Below, piece after piece: positions 8,472-17,385 of a stretch of 64,000 nt of DNA (position 1 is the first letter of the stretch; every line of letters starts with the position of its first letter). Under the pieces are notes generated by a model. The model had not been told where the DNA came from. It did no database searches and saw only the letters and a program-made list of their open reading frames with translations. Made by a program: the position numbers and the translations under genes. Origin of the DNA: Sporichthyaceae bacterium (lineage in GTDB: Bacteria; Actinomycetota; Actinomycetes; Sporichthyales; Sporichthyaceae); NCBI GenBank assembly GCA_036269075.1, contig DATASX010000085.1, forward strand, positions 47,771-111,770, in the 5' to 3' direction.

Positions 8472-9365
8472 ATGAAGTCCACCCGGAGCCGAGCGGCCGA
8501 CTCACCTCTGTTGCGAAGCGGAGCCGCCCTGGTGCTTGCAATCGGCGCGACCGCGACCGGTGCGGCCGCCATGGCCGCAACCCACGCAGCCGAACCCGGC
8601 ACGCCCGCGGCACTCACCAACACGTGCTCCCCACCGCCGCCGCCGGCTCCGCGCAACTCCGAACCGCCCAGCGAGCCGGGCGTCAGGCAGCAGATGCGGC
8701 TGGCCTCCGTCGCGGTGCGCGGTGCCGATCCGGCGCAGGATTGTCACCACGGTCCGGGCCCGGCCAGCGGGGACCCGAACCAGAACACCGACCCGCAGTA
8801 CTCCGACCTGTTCGGCCCGGCGTCCGACACCACTCGTTGCTCCAGTACGTGCCATGTGAGCGTCGACCTGTCCGACGCACTGTTCGACCTGACGGCCAGC
8901 TCGCAGGGCGGTGGGGCCTCGGCGGTGGAGGCGGACACCGGCGGGGCCCCGGTGCTGTTCGCCACGCGCGACGGGGGCGGCGATCGGCCGGCCTGCCCCG
9001 GCTACCGCAGCACCTTCGTGAACTGGGCCCAGTTCGGCTTCACCGACCCGTCCGCGGGCCGTCGTTTCCGCAAGACCGCGACCTTCACGCTGCGTCGCGC
9101 GGCCTCCCGCGCCGACGCGACGGCCACGGCGGCGGCTCAGCAGGTCTGCCTGGAAGCGCCGTACCGGTTCGACACCAGACCCGGGTTCGCCCTCGGCGGA
9201 AGCGGCGGGGTCTTCGACGGCGTGCTTCCGGACTGCGCCGGCGCGGCCGTGCGCGGGCCGTGTGTGGTGTCACGTTCGGTCGTCCAGGACAACGGCGGGC
9301 GATGGCACACGCGGGTCGTCTTCGCGATGCCCCCCAACGCGAAGGACCCGAAGGCGTTGGGCTGA
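8472..9365 (+). CDS. Secreted hypothetical protein (297 aa)
   Basis: A signal peptide (LLRSGAALVLAIGATATGAA) precedes a Pro-rich linker and a Cys-containing extracellular domain. At least six cysteines lie in the mature part (CHHG, RCSSTCHVS, CPGY, CLEAP, PDCAG, GPCV), suggesting disulfides. The start MKSTRSRAADS gives a normal signal peptide. Family not recognised; convergent with the VWA gene. Confidence 0.7.
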   Translation: MKSTRSRAADSPLLRSGAALVLAIGATATGAAAMAATHAAEPGTPAALTNTCSPPPPPAPRNSEPPSEPGVRQQMRLASVAVRGADPAQDCHHGPGPASGDPNQNTDPQYSDLFGPASDTTRCSSTCHVSVDLSDALFDLTASSQGGGASAVEADTGGAPVLFATRDGGGDRPACPGYRSTFVNWAQFGFTDPSAGRRFRKTATFTLRRAASRADATATAAAQQVCLEAPYRFDTRPGFALGGSGGVFDGVLPDCAGAAVRGPCVVSRSVVQDNGGRWHTRVVFAMPPNAKDPKALG

Positions 9366-9486
9366 CCGCACCTTCACCAGGACCTCGCCGGGCCCGGGCA
9401 CCGGGACCGGAGCCTGCTCGAACACCAGTTGCTCCGGCCCACCGCGGGCGTGCGCCCGCGACGCCTACCTCGTCGAGCCGCCCACG

Positions 9487-11445
9487 TCAGCCTGCCCGGC
9501 GGGTGCCGCGGTTGCGGCGGCGTAGGTAGTCGCTGACCACGTAGTCGCCGAGCCGTGCGGGATCCGGTGCGAACACCTGGCCGCCGTTGCGGCGGGCGAC
9601 CTCGTCGCAGAACTCGGCCAGCCGCGGGTCGGGGTCCAAGGAGAACACCGACAGCCGCGCCCTGCGCCGGGTCATCGCGTCGACCTGCGCGTAGGTCAGG
9701 GTCAGTGTCTCCCGGGAGGGTGGCCAGTCGAACCACACCCCACCGTCGCGCATCAGGTGCGCGGTGGGCTCCCCGTCGGTGACGATCAGCACGATCCGCT
9801 CGGTGCCAGGGTGCCGGTCGAGGAACTTGCCCGCCAGCAGCAGCGCGTGCTGCAGGTTGGTGCCCTGCACGTAGTCCGGCTCCAGGGTGGCCAGGTCGGT
9901 CGGGGTGATCTCGACGGCGTGCCGGGAGAAGGCGACCAGTTGCACCGCGTCGGCCGGGTACATGCCGGTGATGAGTGCGTGCAACGCCAACGCCGTGGTC
10001 TTCGCGGGCACCCAGGTCTCGCGCAGCGCCATCGAGTACGAGCAGTCGAGGAGTACGGAGACCGCGGCGCGGCCGCGGCGTTCGGTCTCGGTCACCTCGA
10101 AGTCGGTCACGTCCAACGTGATGCCGTCCTCGGTCGCGCCCCCGCGCCGGATTGCATTGGTCAGCGTGCGGACGACGTCCAGTGGTTGCGCGTCGCCGAA
10201 CTGCCAGGCCCGGCTGGCCCCGGTCGTCTCGCCGGCGGCACCCGCGGAGTGGATGTCGTGGCCGCCGGGCCGCTGCGCGGACAGTGAGGCGAACACCCGC
10301 CGCAGCGCGGTCTGCCCGATGCGCCGGATGGCCTTCGGCGTCAGTTCCAGCCGCCCGCCGACGCGGTCGATCCAGCCCTGTTCGGTCAGCTCCCGCTGGA
10401 TGCGGCGCAACGCGTCCAGGTCGTCCAGCGCGCCCCGGCCCAGCGCCCGGCGCACCGCTTCGTCGTCGACGTCGGTCAGGTCCGCGCCGGGGTACTCCTG
10501 CCCGAGCGTCGAGGCGAGCTCCTCCAGGTCGGCCAGTTCCTGCAGCGCGGTGGTGGCATCGCCCAGTCCCAACGGCTCCGAGCCGGAAAGCCGCGATCCC
10601 TCGTCCCAGTCCAGGTCCGGTCGCCGGGTGCGCAGGGCATCGGTCAGCCGGCTCATCTCCGCGGCCACGCCCAAGTCGTCGAACACCCCGGCGGCGAGCT
10701 GCGCCAGTTCGGCCCGCTGCTCCGGCGTGAGGGAATCCATCAGCCGCTGCGCCGCGGCCATGCGTCGGGCCAACGAGTCGACGAGCTCTGCCAGGTTCGC
10801 CGGGTTGTCCGGGAAGAAGTCGCCGTACTTCCCCATGAACTCGTCGAACTGATCCTGCGTCAGTTCCCCGCGGTCGTCGGCGGCGAGCATCTCATTGAGG
10901 TCGGCCAGCATGTTCTTCACCCGGGCCAGGTCCTCCGGGGTGGCCTGACCGAGGGCCTGCTTCATGCCTGCGAACCGGCTGTCCAGCACCTCGCGGCGCA
11001 GCAGGTCGCGGATCGACTCGTACGTCGCGGCGGCCTCGGGGGACTGCCAGTCGTACTCGCGCAGGTCCGCCACCGCGCGCGCGGTCTCCGCCGGCACCTC
11101 GTCCAACCGGGCCTCGCGGAACCGGGCGTCATCGCTCGGGTTGGGGAACAGCGCCGCGCGCTCCTGCCCGATCGCGGTGTCCAACAGTCGGCGGACCTCC
11201 TCCAGTGTGCCGTCCGCCCGGCCCCGCTTGCGCAGCTGCTTGGCCCGGCGCAACGCCTGCCGGCGCAGGTCGTTCAGCCCGCGCCGGCCCTCCGTGCCGC
11301 GGTGCAGCAGATCGCGCAGCGCGTCGCCGGGACGGTCCCCGCGCAGTACTCCGTCGCCCAGGGCGTCCAGCGCATGCCGGACGTCGTAGGGCGCGGCCAG
11401 CGGATCCGGGCCGTCGTCGAAGGCCCCGTACCGATACCGACTCAT
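9487..11445 (-). CDS. VWA-domain protein, partner of MoxR-type ATPase
   Basis: 652 residues: a long helical N-terminal region followed by a C-terminal von Willebrand A domain. The MIDAS residues are present: DCSYS at about 465 and TDGEPT further on. Such proteins bind a divalent metal and act with an adjacent AAA+ ATPase, as in Mg-chelatase ChlD or MoxR/VWA chaperones that insert cofactors or remodel complexes. The start overlaps the stop of the ATPase gene by four bases (ATGA), so the pair is translationally coupled. Confidence 0.88.
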   Translation of the reverse strand: MSRYRYGAFDDGPDPLAAPYDVRHALDALGDGVLRGDRPGDALRDLLHRGTEGRRGLNDLRRQALRRAKQLRKRGRADGTLEEVRRLLDTAIGQERAALFPNPSDDARFREARLDEVPAETARAVADLREYDWQSPEAAATYESIRDLLRREVLDSRFAGMKQALGQATPEDLARVKNMLADLNEMLAADDRGELTQDQFDEFMGKYGDFFPDNPANLAELVDSLARRMAAAQRLMDSLTPEQRAELAQLAAGVFDDLGVAAEMSRLTDALRTRRPDLDWDEGSRLSGSEPLGLGDATTALQELADLEELASTLGQEYPGADLTDVDDEAVRRALGRGALDDLDALRRIQRELTEQGWIDRVGGRLELTPKAIRRIGQTALRRVFASLSAQRPGGHDIHSAGAAGETTGASRAWQFGDAQPLDVVRTLTNAIRRGGATEDGITLDVTDFEVTETERRGRAAVSVLLDCSYSMALRETWVPAKTTALALHALITGMYPADAVQLVAFSRHAVEITPTDLATLEPDYVQGTNLQHALLLAGKFLDRHPGTERIVLIVTDGEPTAHLMRDGGVWFDWPPSRETLTLTYAQVDAMTRRRARLSVFSLDPDPRLAEFCDEVARRNGGQVFAPDPARLGDYVVSDYLRRRNRGTRRAG

Positions 11446-12875
11446 GCCGCGGAGTACGTGGTGCGGCCGGCGTCGGTCTGCTTGGAGATCTTGCGGCCCA
11501 GGTACAGCCCTTCCAGCGCGAACTCGGCAGCCGCCGCGGCGTGCCCGGGCGATTCCGCTTCACCGATGCCCAACCGACTCATCAGTTTGCCCAGCCCGGG
11601 CACCGGTCCCAACGCGGCCAACAGGTCCGCGGCCGGGGTCAGGTCGCCGGACGCGACGGGCTCCCCGGTGGCGATCCGCTCGATGAAGCCGACCAGGTCC
11701 GCCCCGCCCAACCGGGCACGGAACACCTCGTGGATGGCCTTGCGCAGCAGATGGGCCAGCACGTCGAACTCGCGGCCCTCCTCGCCGGCCTCGAACTCCA
11801 CCTTGCCGCGCAGGGTGGGCACGATGCAGGGCAGGTCGGCAACCCGCGCCACCGCCGTCTCCCCGGTGAGCGCAGCCCGGCGCTGCGCCGAGGCGACGAC
11901 GGTCTCCGCGGCAGCGATGGTGAACCGCGCCGAGACGCCGGACCGGGAGTCCACGACAGGGGAGTTGCGTACCGCGCGGGTGAACCGGACGAGCACCTCG
12001 AGCAGGTGTTTGGGCAGCTCGGAGGCGTCGGCCTCCAGCAGGGTCCAGTCCGCCTCCTGGCGCACCAGCGCCAACTCGTCGGACAGCTCCACCGGGTAGT
12101 GCGTACGGATCTCCGCGCCGAACCGGTCCTTGAGCGGGGTGATGATCCGACCGCGGTTGGTGTAGTCCTCCGGGTTCGCGGTGGCCACCACCAGTAGGTC
12201 CAGCGGCAGCCGCAGCGCGTAGCCGCGGATCTGCACGTCGCGCTCCTCGAGCACGTTGAGCAGACCGACCTGGATCCGCTCCGCCAGGTCCGGCAGTTCG
12301 TTGACCACGAAGATGCCGCGGTTGGCGCGGGGGACCAGCCCGTAATGGACGGTCTGCGGGTCGCCCAGGCTGCGTCCGGCGGCCACCTTGACCGGGTCGA
12401 CGTCCCCGATCAGGTCGCCGATCGAGGTGTCCGGGGTGGCCAGTTTCTCCGCGTACCGCTCCTCCGCGGCCGCCCAGGAGATCGGTAGCTCGTCGCCCAG
12501 TTCCGTCACCAGCCGGCGGCTGTGCACGGAGATCGGGGCGTAGGGGTGTTCGCGCAGTTCAGAGCCGGTGATGTAGGGGGTCCACGGGTCCAACAACGAC
12601 ACCAGGGTGCGGGCCAGCCGGGTCTTGCCCTGCCCCCGCTCGCCGAGCAGCACCATGTCGTGGCCGGCCAGCAGCGCACGCTCCAGTTGCGGCAGCACGG
12701 TGTCGTCGAAACCGACGATGCCGGCGAATCGGGAATCGCCTGCGGCGAGCCGCGCGAGCAGGTTGGCCCGCAACTCGGCCTTGATCGGACGGAACACGTG
12801 GCCGGTCTCGCGCAGCTCGCCGAGGGTGCGCGCGGTGGGACCAGAGGTGGGGCCAGAGGTGGCAGCAGCGTTCAT
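11442..12875 (-). CDS. MoxR/Mg-chelatase-like AAA+ ATPase
   Basis: 477 residues with Walker A GERGQGKT at 78-85. Walker B is in GIFVVNELPDL (Asn-Glu in place of Asp-Glu, to my knowledge usual in this subfamily), and sensor-like ATANPEDYTNRGRIITPLK follows. It likely remodels a target together with the VWA protein encoded immediately downstream. The ATG at 12873-12875 (MNAAATSGP) fits; upstream extensions are Arg/Pro-rich shadow sequence. Confidence 0.9.
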   Translation of the reverse strand: MNAAATSGPTSGPTARTLGELRETGHVFRPIKAELRANLLARLAAGDSRFAGIVGFDDTVLPQLERALLAGHDMVLLGERGQGKTRLARTLVSLLDPWTPYITGSELREHPYAPISVHSRRLVTELGDELPISWAAAEERYAEKLATPDTSIGDLIGDVDPVKVAAGRSLGDPQTVHYGLVPRANRGIFVVNELPDLAERIQVGLLNVLEERDVQIRGYALRLPLDLLVVATANPEDYTNRGRIITPLKDRFGAEIRTHYPVELSDELALVRQEADWTLLEADASELPKHLLEVLVRFTRAVRNSPVVDSRSGVSARFTIAAAETVVASAQRRAALTGETAVARVADLPCIVPTLRGKVEFEAGEEGREFDVLAHLLRKAIHEVFRARLGGADLVGFIERIATGEPVASGDLTPAADLLAALGPVPGLGKLMSRLGIGEAESPGHAAAAAEFALEGLYLGRKISKQTDAGRTTYSAA

Positions 12876-13051
12876 GACGACGAATCTAGGCCGCGCGCGG
12901 ATTTCTTGCACTGCGCAAACCTGTGCCTGCAAGTGGTTCCGGGGCGGGTTCGACAGTCGAGGGCCGCGTGTCGCGCGTCGAACAGCGGCCGTTCGGCGCG
13001 CGGCGCGCCGCAGTCGTCGTGGAGGGCTGGTGGTAGGCGTGCGGTCGCGGC

Positions 13052-13225
13052 ATGCTCGCGGACATGGCGGGGGAGCGCATCTTCTGCGCGCACTGTGGGG
13101 TGGAGATCCGAAGGCGCCTGCTGGGCGGCTGGGGACACGTGGTCCGGCTGGGCCCGATGCCCTGCCCGGTCGCCGAACGCGAACCGCCCCCCGAGGACCG
13201 CACCTCGACGTCACGCGAGAACTGA
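13052..13225 (+). CDS. Small CxxC protein (57 aa)
   Basis: The frame encodes MLADMAGERIFCAHCGVEIR and a further about 37 residues; ATG 13064 is an alternative start. There is a single CAHC knuckle plus one later Cys (MPCPV), so it may be half of a zinc ribbon. It is divergent from the AAA+ gene. The stop codon lies in a CTGAC palindrome. Confidence 0.4.
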   Translation: MLADMAGERIFCAHCGVEIRRRLLGGWGHVVRLGPMPCPVAEREPPPEDRTSTSREN

Positions 13226-13236
13226 CGGACGGTCAG
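13222..13236. repeat. CTGAC-N5-GTCAG palindrome, copy 3
   Basis: CTGACGGACGGTCAG. It includes the TGA of the small CxxC gene and lies 47 bases before the lipase start. Confidence 0.75.
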
Positions 13237-13283
13237 AAGCTGTTTTCCGGGAGTTCGCTCGACCGAGGTGGAGGTGCCCCGAC

Positions 13284-14333
13284 ATGCGCAGGTACCGAGA
13301 CCGCATCGCCGTCCTCGCTGCGGGAGCAGTGGCACTGACGATCCTGGTCGTCGCGCCGGGGCCGGCAGCATCGGCCACTGCGGGCGGGTTCGCCCCGCTC
13401 GACCGGCCGGGTCCGGCGTTGTCGGTACCCGAAGACCAGTTGGCAGCAGCGCTGTCGTGCACATCGAGCGCGGGCGCCGGTCGAGAGACGGTGCTGTTCG
13501 TGCCGGGCACCACGGTCAACCCGACGGACAACTACTCGTGGAACTGGTTCCGGGCGCTGGACAAACTCGGTCGGCCCTACTGCGCAGTCACGTTGCCGTT
13601 CGACACCACCGGCGACATCCAGATCGCCGCGGAGTACGTGGTGCATGCGATCCGTGCGATCCACGCGCGTACCGGGCGCCGGGTCCAGGTGCTCGGACAC
13701 AGCCAAGGTGGCGCGGTGCCACGGTTCGCGTTGCGCTTCTGGCCGGACCTGCGCGGCATGGTCGACGACTATGTCGCCTTCGGCGCGACCAACCACGGAA
13801 CCGTGATCGCCGGACCCCTGTGTACCTCCGGTTGCGCACCTGCGATCTGGCAGCAGGCCATCGGGTCGAACTTCGTGCAGGCGATGAACTCCTACCAGGA
13901 GACTTTCCCCGAGATCTCCTACACCGCGATCTACACCCACTTGGACCAGATCGTGCAACCGAACCTGGACGACCAGGGCAGCACGTCGTTGCACGGGCCG
14001 GGCGAGATCACGAACGTCGCCGTGCAGGACCTCTGCCCGACCGACACCGCCGATCACATCGCGGTCGGCACCTGGGACCCGGTCGCCTACGCGTTGGCGA
14101 TGGACGCACTCGACCATTCCGGTCCGGCTGACCCGCGACGGGTCCCGAAATCGGTATGCAGCGAGGTGTTCATGCCTGGCGTCGACCCAATCGGCTTCGC
14201 CGCCGACCTGAGCGGCGCCTGGAAGAAGATCGGGAGTTCGCTCGCCACAGATCCTCGGGTGAACACCGAGCCTGCACTCAAGCCCTACACGATGGCAGAG
14301 AGGCACTGCTGTTCGGACATCTCCGGCCGGTGA
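13284..14333 (+). CDS. Secreted lipase, alpha/beta-hydrolase (CALB/EstA-like)
   Basis: 349 residues. A Sec signal peptide (AVLAAGAVALTILVVAPGPA, ending near ASA) precedes an alpha/beta-hydrolase domain. The nucleophile elbow is GHSQGG with Ser140, after the oxyanion-region segment LFVPGTTVNPTDNYSWNW. Homologues are actinobacterial extracellular triacylglycerol lipases. Cys residues in the mature part suggest disulfides. The ATG at 13284 immediately precedes the signal peptide. Confidence 0.88.
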   Translation: MRRYRDRIAVLAAGAVALTILVVAPGPAASATAGGFAPLDRPGPALSVPEDQLAAALSCTSSAGAGRETVLFVPGTTVNPTDNYSWNWFRALDKLGRPYCAVTLPFDTTGDIQIAAEYVVHAIRAIHARTGRRVQVLGHSQGGAVPRFALRFWPDLRGMVDDYVAFGATNHGTVIAGPLCTSGCAPAIWQQAIGSNFVQAMNSYQETFPEISYTAIYTHLDQIVQPNLDDQGSTSLHGPGEITNVAVQDLCPTDTADHIAVGTWDPVAYALAMDALDHSGPADPRRVPKSVCSEVFMPGVDPIGFAADLSGAWKKIGSSLATDPRVNTEPALKPYTMAERHCCSDISGR

Positions 14334-14442
14334 ACTTCGCTGGGGATGATCTCTGAAGATCCGCTGCGGGCCGCCGTGGTGATCCGTACGCTTCTGGGAC
14401 GTTGGTCAGCTTTTGCGGCTTTGGCGGACCGGAGGGGACCGG

Positions 14443-14961
14443 ATGCGGATGAACCGAGGTTCTGCGCGTGCGTCGGCGGTGTTGGCGGCCGCCTCGCTCG
14501 CGTCGGTGGGATTCGTGGCCACGGCTGCGCAAGCCCTGGCCGGCCCCGGCGGGGGGTATCCGGCGGGGGTGACGCTGTGGCACTCGAAGTCGAGCCCGTG
14601 TCCGCCGACGGTGAGCACGTCGGCGCGGCCGGGGGCGGTGGTGCGGGGCCCGTACAGCGACGACTGTCAACACTTGCAGCGATTGTTGATGACCGTCCGT
14701 CGGCCGATGGCGGCGCATGCTTCGGTGCAACCGGGCGGTGGGGGCTGGGAGGTGGACCTGACTCTGAACCCCCGGCAACGCCGGGAGTTCGCCCGGGTCA
14801 CCCGCGATGAGGTCGGGCACGAGCTGGCGATCGTGGTCGACGGCCAACTGCTGTCCGCCCCGACGGTCATGGACCCGATCACGACCGGGGAATTTCAGAT
14901 CACGGGGTTGTCCCGTGACTTCGCCGAACACCTGGCGCGCAGGCTGAACGACTCGGACTGA
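14443..14961 (+). CDS. Secreted protein with a SecDF P1-head-like domain
   Basis: About 172 residues: a signal peptide (AVLAAASLASVGFVATAAQA) and a single domain whose C-terminal half (ELAIVVDGQLLSAPTVMDP, then ITTGEFQITG) matches the first periplasmic head of SecD. The membrane part of SecD is absent, so it is not a translocase subunit. ATG 14449 is an alternative start. Confidence 0.75.
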   Translation: MRMNRGSARASAVLAAASLASVGFVATAAQALAGPGGGYPAGVTLWHSKSSPCPPTVSTSARPGAVVRGPYSDDCQHLQRLLMTVRRPMAAHASVQPGGGGWEVDLTLNPRQRREFARVTRDEVGHELAIVVDGQLLSAPTVMDPITTGEFQITGLSRDFAEHLARRLNDSD

Positions 14962-14970
14962 TCGAGTCCG

Positions 14971-15612
14971 TCAGGAGGGCTCCAACCGCTCGGCTCGACC
15001 GTTCGCGGCAGCGGTGGCCGCCGCGCAGGCCATCTCGCCGTCCTGGGTCAGGCCGCTGATCACGCCGTCGACGTCGGCCGGGCGGTTCTGGCTGAGCTTG
15101 GCCTTCGCCTCGATGCGGGTGATGACGATCTCGAGGCCCACGATGGCGCGCAGTTGGCCCGCGATGTACCCGGGCGGCGCGTCGGCCACGCTCCAGGCCC
15201 TGGGCCGGCCCGCCTCGTGGTGCTCGGTGAGGCGGGTGACCAGGTCTCGCAGCCAGACCGCGTCGTCGTGGACGATCAGGCGGCCGTAAACGTGGACGGT
15301 CAGATAGTTCCAGGTCGGCACCACCCGCCCGTGCTCAGCTTTGGACGCGTACCAGGAGGGGGAGACGTAGGCGTCGGGACCGCGCACGATCACCAGGGCC
15401 TCACCCAGGGCCGGTCGGCGCCACTGGTCGTTGTTGCGGGCCACGTGCCCGTGCAACACGCCGTGCTCGCCGACGGACGGGTCGTGCAGGAACGGCAGCA
15501 TCGTCGCCGCCAGCCCAGTTTCGGTTGCGGTCACCAGGTCGGCCGCCCGGGCCCGGTGCAACAGGTCATGCACGGTCGCCTCGTCCGCGGCAAAGTGCGC
15601 CGGAATGTACAC
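14971..15612 (-). CDS. PaiB-family FMN-binding protein
   Basis: 213 residues starting at a GTG (VYIPAHFAADE) that follows GGAGG by eight bases; the longer frame lacks any ribosome site. Family motifs are HGHVARNNDQWR, ALVIVRGPDAYVSPSWY and VPTWNYLTVHVYG. PaiB-type proteins have a split-barrel FMN-binding fold and are annotated as negative regulators of sporulation or protease genes, although many may be flavoenzymes. Confidence 0.9.
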   Translation of the reverse strand: MYIPAHFAADEATVHDLLHRARAADLVTATETGLAATMLPFLHDPSVGEHGVLHGHVARNNDQWRRPALGEALVIVRGPDAYVSPSWYASKAEHGRVVPTWNYLTVHVYGRLIVHDDAVWLRDLVTRLTEHHEAGRPRAWSVADAPPGYIAGQLRAIVGLEIVITRIEAKAKLSQNRPADVDGVISGLTQDGEMACAAATAAANGRAERLEPS

Positions 15613-15810
15613 AGCACCAACCTCCGGATGTTCGACATCGCCGCGGACAGCGTGCTGGATCACGGTAGGTGAGTTGGAACCGGATCTGTCCGGTCTGCGT
15701 CAAATCTGAGGTGATGTCGGCGTTGTGCCCTTTGGGGCCTTCGGCGCACCCCGGCGCGTAGCCGTGTCCGGCGTGGCCGACGCCTCGAGGGGGGAGCGGA
15801 GCTGCGGGGA

Positions 15811-16947
15811 ATGACGCGGGATGACCATGTGCCCGTCGAGACCATCGCGGACCACGCCGAAGGCCTGCTCAGTGAGTTCGAGGCCAGGCGGGTGGCGCGG
15901 CATCTGCTCGGCTGCGCCGAATGCCGAGGCACCGCTGCGTTGCTGGAGTCGGTGTCGCGGATTCTGGCCGATGCCGATCCGGGCGTCATGCCCGCCTGTT
16001 ACGTCACCCGGTTGCACGCCAACCTCGCCCGACTGGCGGTCACCGAACCGGTGTCGCCCGGACTGCTGCTCGCGCCCGCCGGGGCCCTGTGCGTCGCCGT
16101 TGCCTCCCGACGACGGGCTCTGGCGACGGGTGCACGGCGGATGAGCACCGTTGCCGCGGCCGTGGTCCTGCTCGTCGGCGGGACGGCATTCGGCATCCGG
16201 ACCGTCGGCGACCACGGCAGCGAGGTCGGCCACCCAGATGCCGGCGGTGGCCCGGATCCGGTGGTCACCTACGCCGCCCAGGTGTTCGACATCCCGGACG
16301 ACGCGGTGGCTGACGCGCACGGCTACTACGTCGCCCGCGGCAGCGGGACGATGTACGTCCCGGCCGGTGCTGCCGAGAAGATTCCCGGTCGGGCGAGGCG
16401 GATCGCGACAAAGGTCCTGCGGCCCGACGGCGTGGAGATCGTGCGTGGCGCCGACGGTCTTCCGAGGTACCTGATCCCGAAGCGCGCCAGGAAGCCCGCG
16501 CACCGGCGTCGTCCCGGCCGCGAGACAGAACCGCCGGTGGTGACGCATTCGGGCGCGGTGTACGACCAGGACAACTTCGCATCCGGGGTGATGGACCTGC
16601 TGGCGCGAGACACCGCACCCGAACCGGTCACCGCTGCACCGGCATCGGTCGACCTGAAGGCCCGGGTGTTGCAGTGCGCCGCCCGAGTCGGCCGCCGGGC
16701 GATCGCCGGTGATGACGGATTCTGGGGTAATCGCCGGGCCACCGTCGTGGTCGTCGAGAGTGACAACCCGGACCAGGTGACCGGATACGTCTTCTACGGC
16801 CGCTGCGACCGCAGCGGACCGGTCACGGCTCGGGAATCCCCTTGGTCGCAGCAGGTCGAGCGGCCCGAGGTCCAGACATCCACCGTGGCCTCGCGCCCGC
16901 CCGAGGACCCCGATGCCGCCGTGGCTGGTGCAGAACCGCAAAAGTGA
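15811..16947 (+). CDS. Membrane protein with anti-sigma-like zinc finger
   Basis: 378 residues. The N-terminal HLLGCAEC (H31, C35, C38) is a zf-HC2 anti-sigma zinc motif. One transmembrane helix (TVAAAVVLLVGGTAFGI) near residue 115 is followed by a long extracytoplasmic region of unknown fold. The arrangement is that of RsiW/RskA-type anti-sigma factors, but no ECF sigma gene is adjacent. The stop codon overlaps a CTGAC palindrome. Confidence 0.75.
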   Translation: MTRDDHVPVETIADHAEGLLSEFEARRVARHLLGCAECRGTAALLESVSRILADADPGVMPACYVTRLHANLARLAVTEPVSPGLLLAPAGALCVAVASRRRALATGARRMSTVAAAVVLLVGGTAFGIRTVGDHGSEVGHPDAGGGPDPVVTYAAQVFDIPDDAVADAHGYYVARGSGTMYVPAGAAEKIPGRARRIATKVLRPDGVEIVRGADGLPRYLIPKRARKPAHRRRPGRETEPPVVTHSGAVYDQDNFASGVMDLLARDTAPEPVTAAPASVDLKARVLQCAARVGRRAIAGDDGFWGNRRATVVVVESDNPDQVTGYVFYGRCDRSGPVTARESPWSQQVERPEVQTSTVASRPPEDPDAAVAGAEPQK

Positions 16948-16958
16948 CCATCAGTCAG
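16944..16958. repeat. CTGAC palindrome, near-exact copy 4
   Basis: GTGACCATCAGTCAG keeps TGAC-N5-GTCA. It includes the stop codon of the anti-sigma-like gene. Confidence 0.6.
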
Positions 16959-17016
16959 GTCATCGTCCAGTCAGGTCATTTCGCAGCCTCGATGCTGCCC
17001 GTTCACTCTGCCGGCA

Positions 17017-17054
17017 TCGGTCGAACGGGTGATCTTCTCTGCATCGGCTGTGAA
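17017..17054 (+). promoter_or_regulatory. Conserved upstream element of the 92-aa paralogue (copy B)
   Basis: Matches 7603-7640 at 30 of 38 bases and ends about 30 bases before the ATG. Confidence 0.65.
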
Positions 17055-17082
17055 AGGGAATTCGATCGGCCACGCTGAGCTC

Positions 17083-17361
17083 ATGGCCAGTCACCCGCCT
17101 GTTCGCCTCGCGTCCACCGTCCGGTGGGCGGTCGAGATCGAGGAGTCGATCTCCGTCTCGATCGTCGCCGACGACCTGGGCCGGGCCGACATCGTCATGG
17201 AAGCGGTGCAGCCCAGTGCCGACCGCTCGATGGATGCGCTCGCGTTGATGAAGACCGGCTGCAACGTGGCCCGGATCGTGCTCACCCCCGAGACCGTTCG
17301 GGCGATCGCGAAGGCACTCGACGAAGCCGTCGCCGCCTACACGGCTCGCGCCGTCGCCTGA
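17083..17361 (+). CDS. Hypothetical 92-aa protein, paralogue B
   Basis: Paralogue of the protein at 7670-7948; about 49 of 92 residues are identical without gaps. Conserved blocks are EESISVSI, MEAVQPSA, TGCNVARIV and AIAKALDEAV. The ATG at 17083 is fixed by the alignment. Family and function unknown. Convergent with the HAD gene. Confidence 0.75.
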   Translation: MASHPPVRLASTVRWAVEIEESISVSIVADDLGRADIVMEAVQPSADRSMDALALMKTGCNVARIVLTPETVRAIAKALDEAVAAYTARAVA

Positions 17362-17385
17362 GCGGCCTCAAGACAGCCCCGAACG

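Noticed and set aside
12522..13283. Upstream extension of the lipase reading frame
   Set aside because: It runs antisense to the AAA+ gene; the signal peptide fixes the start at 13284.
14958..14974. CTGAT-N7-GTCAG as another palindrome copy
   Set aside because: The spacing is seven, and the two arms are largely the stop codons of two convergent genes, which gives TGA...TCA by itself.
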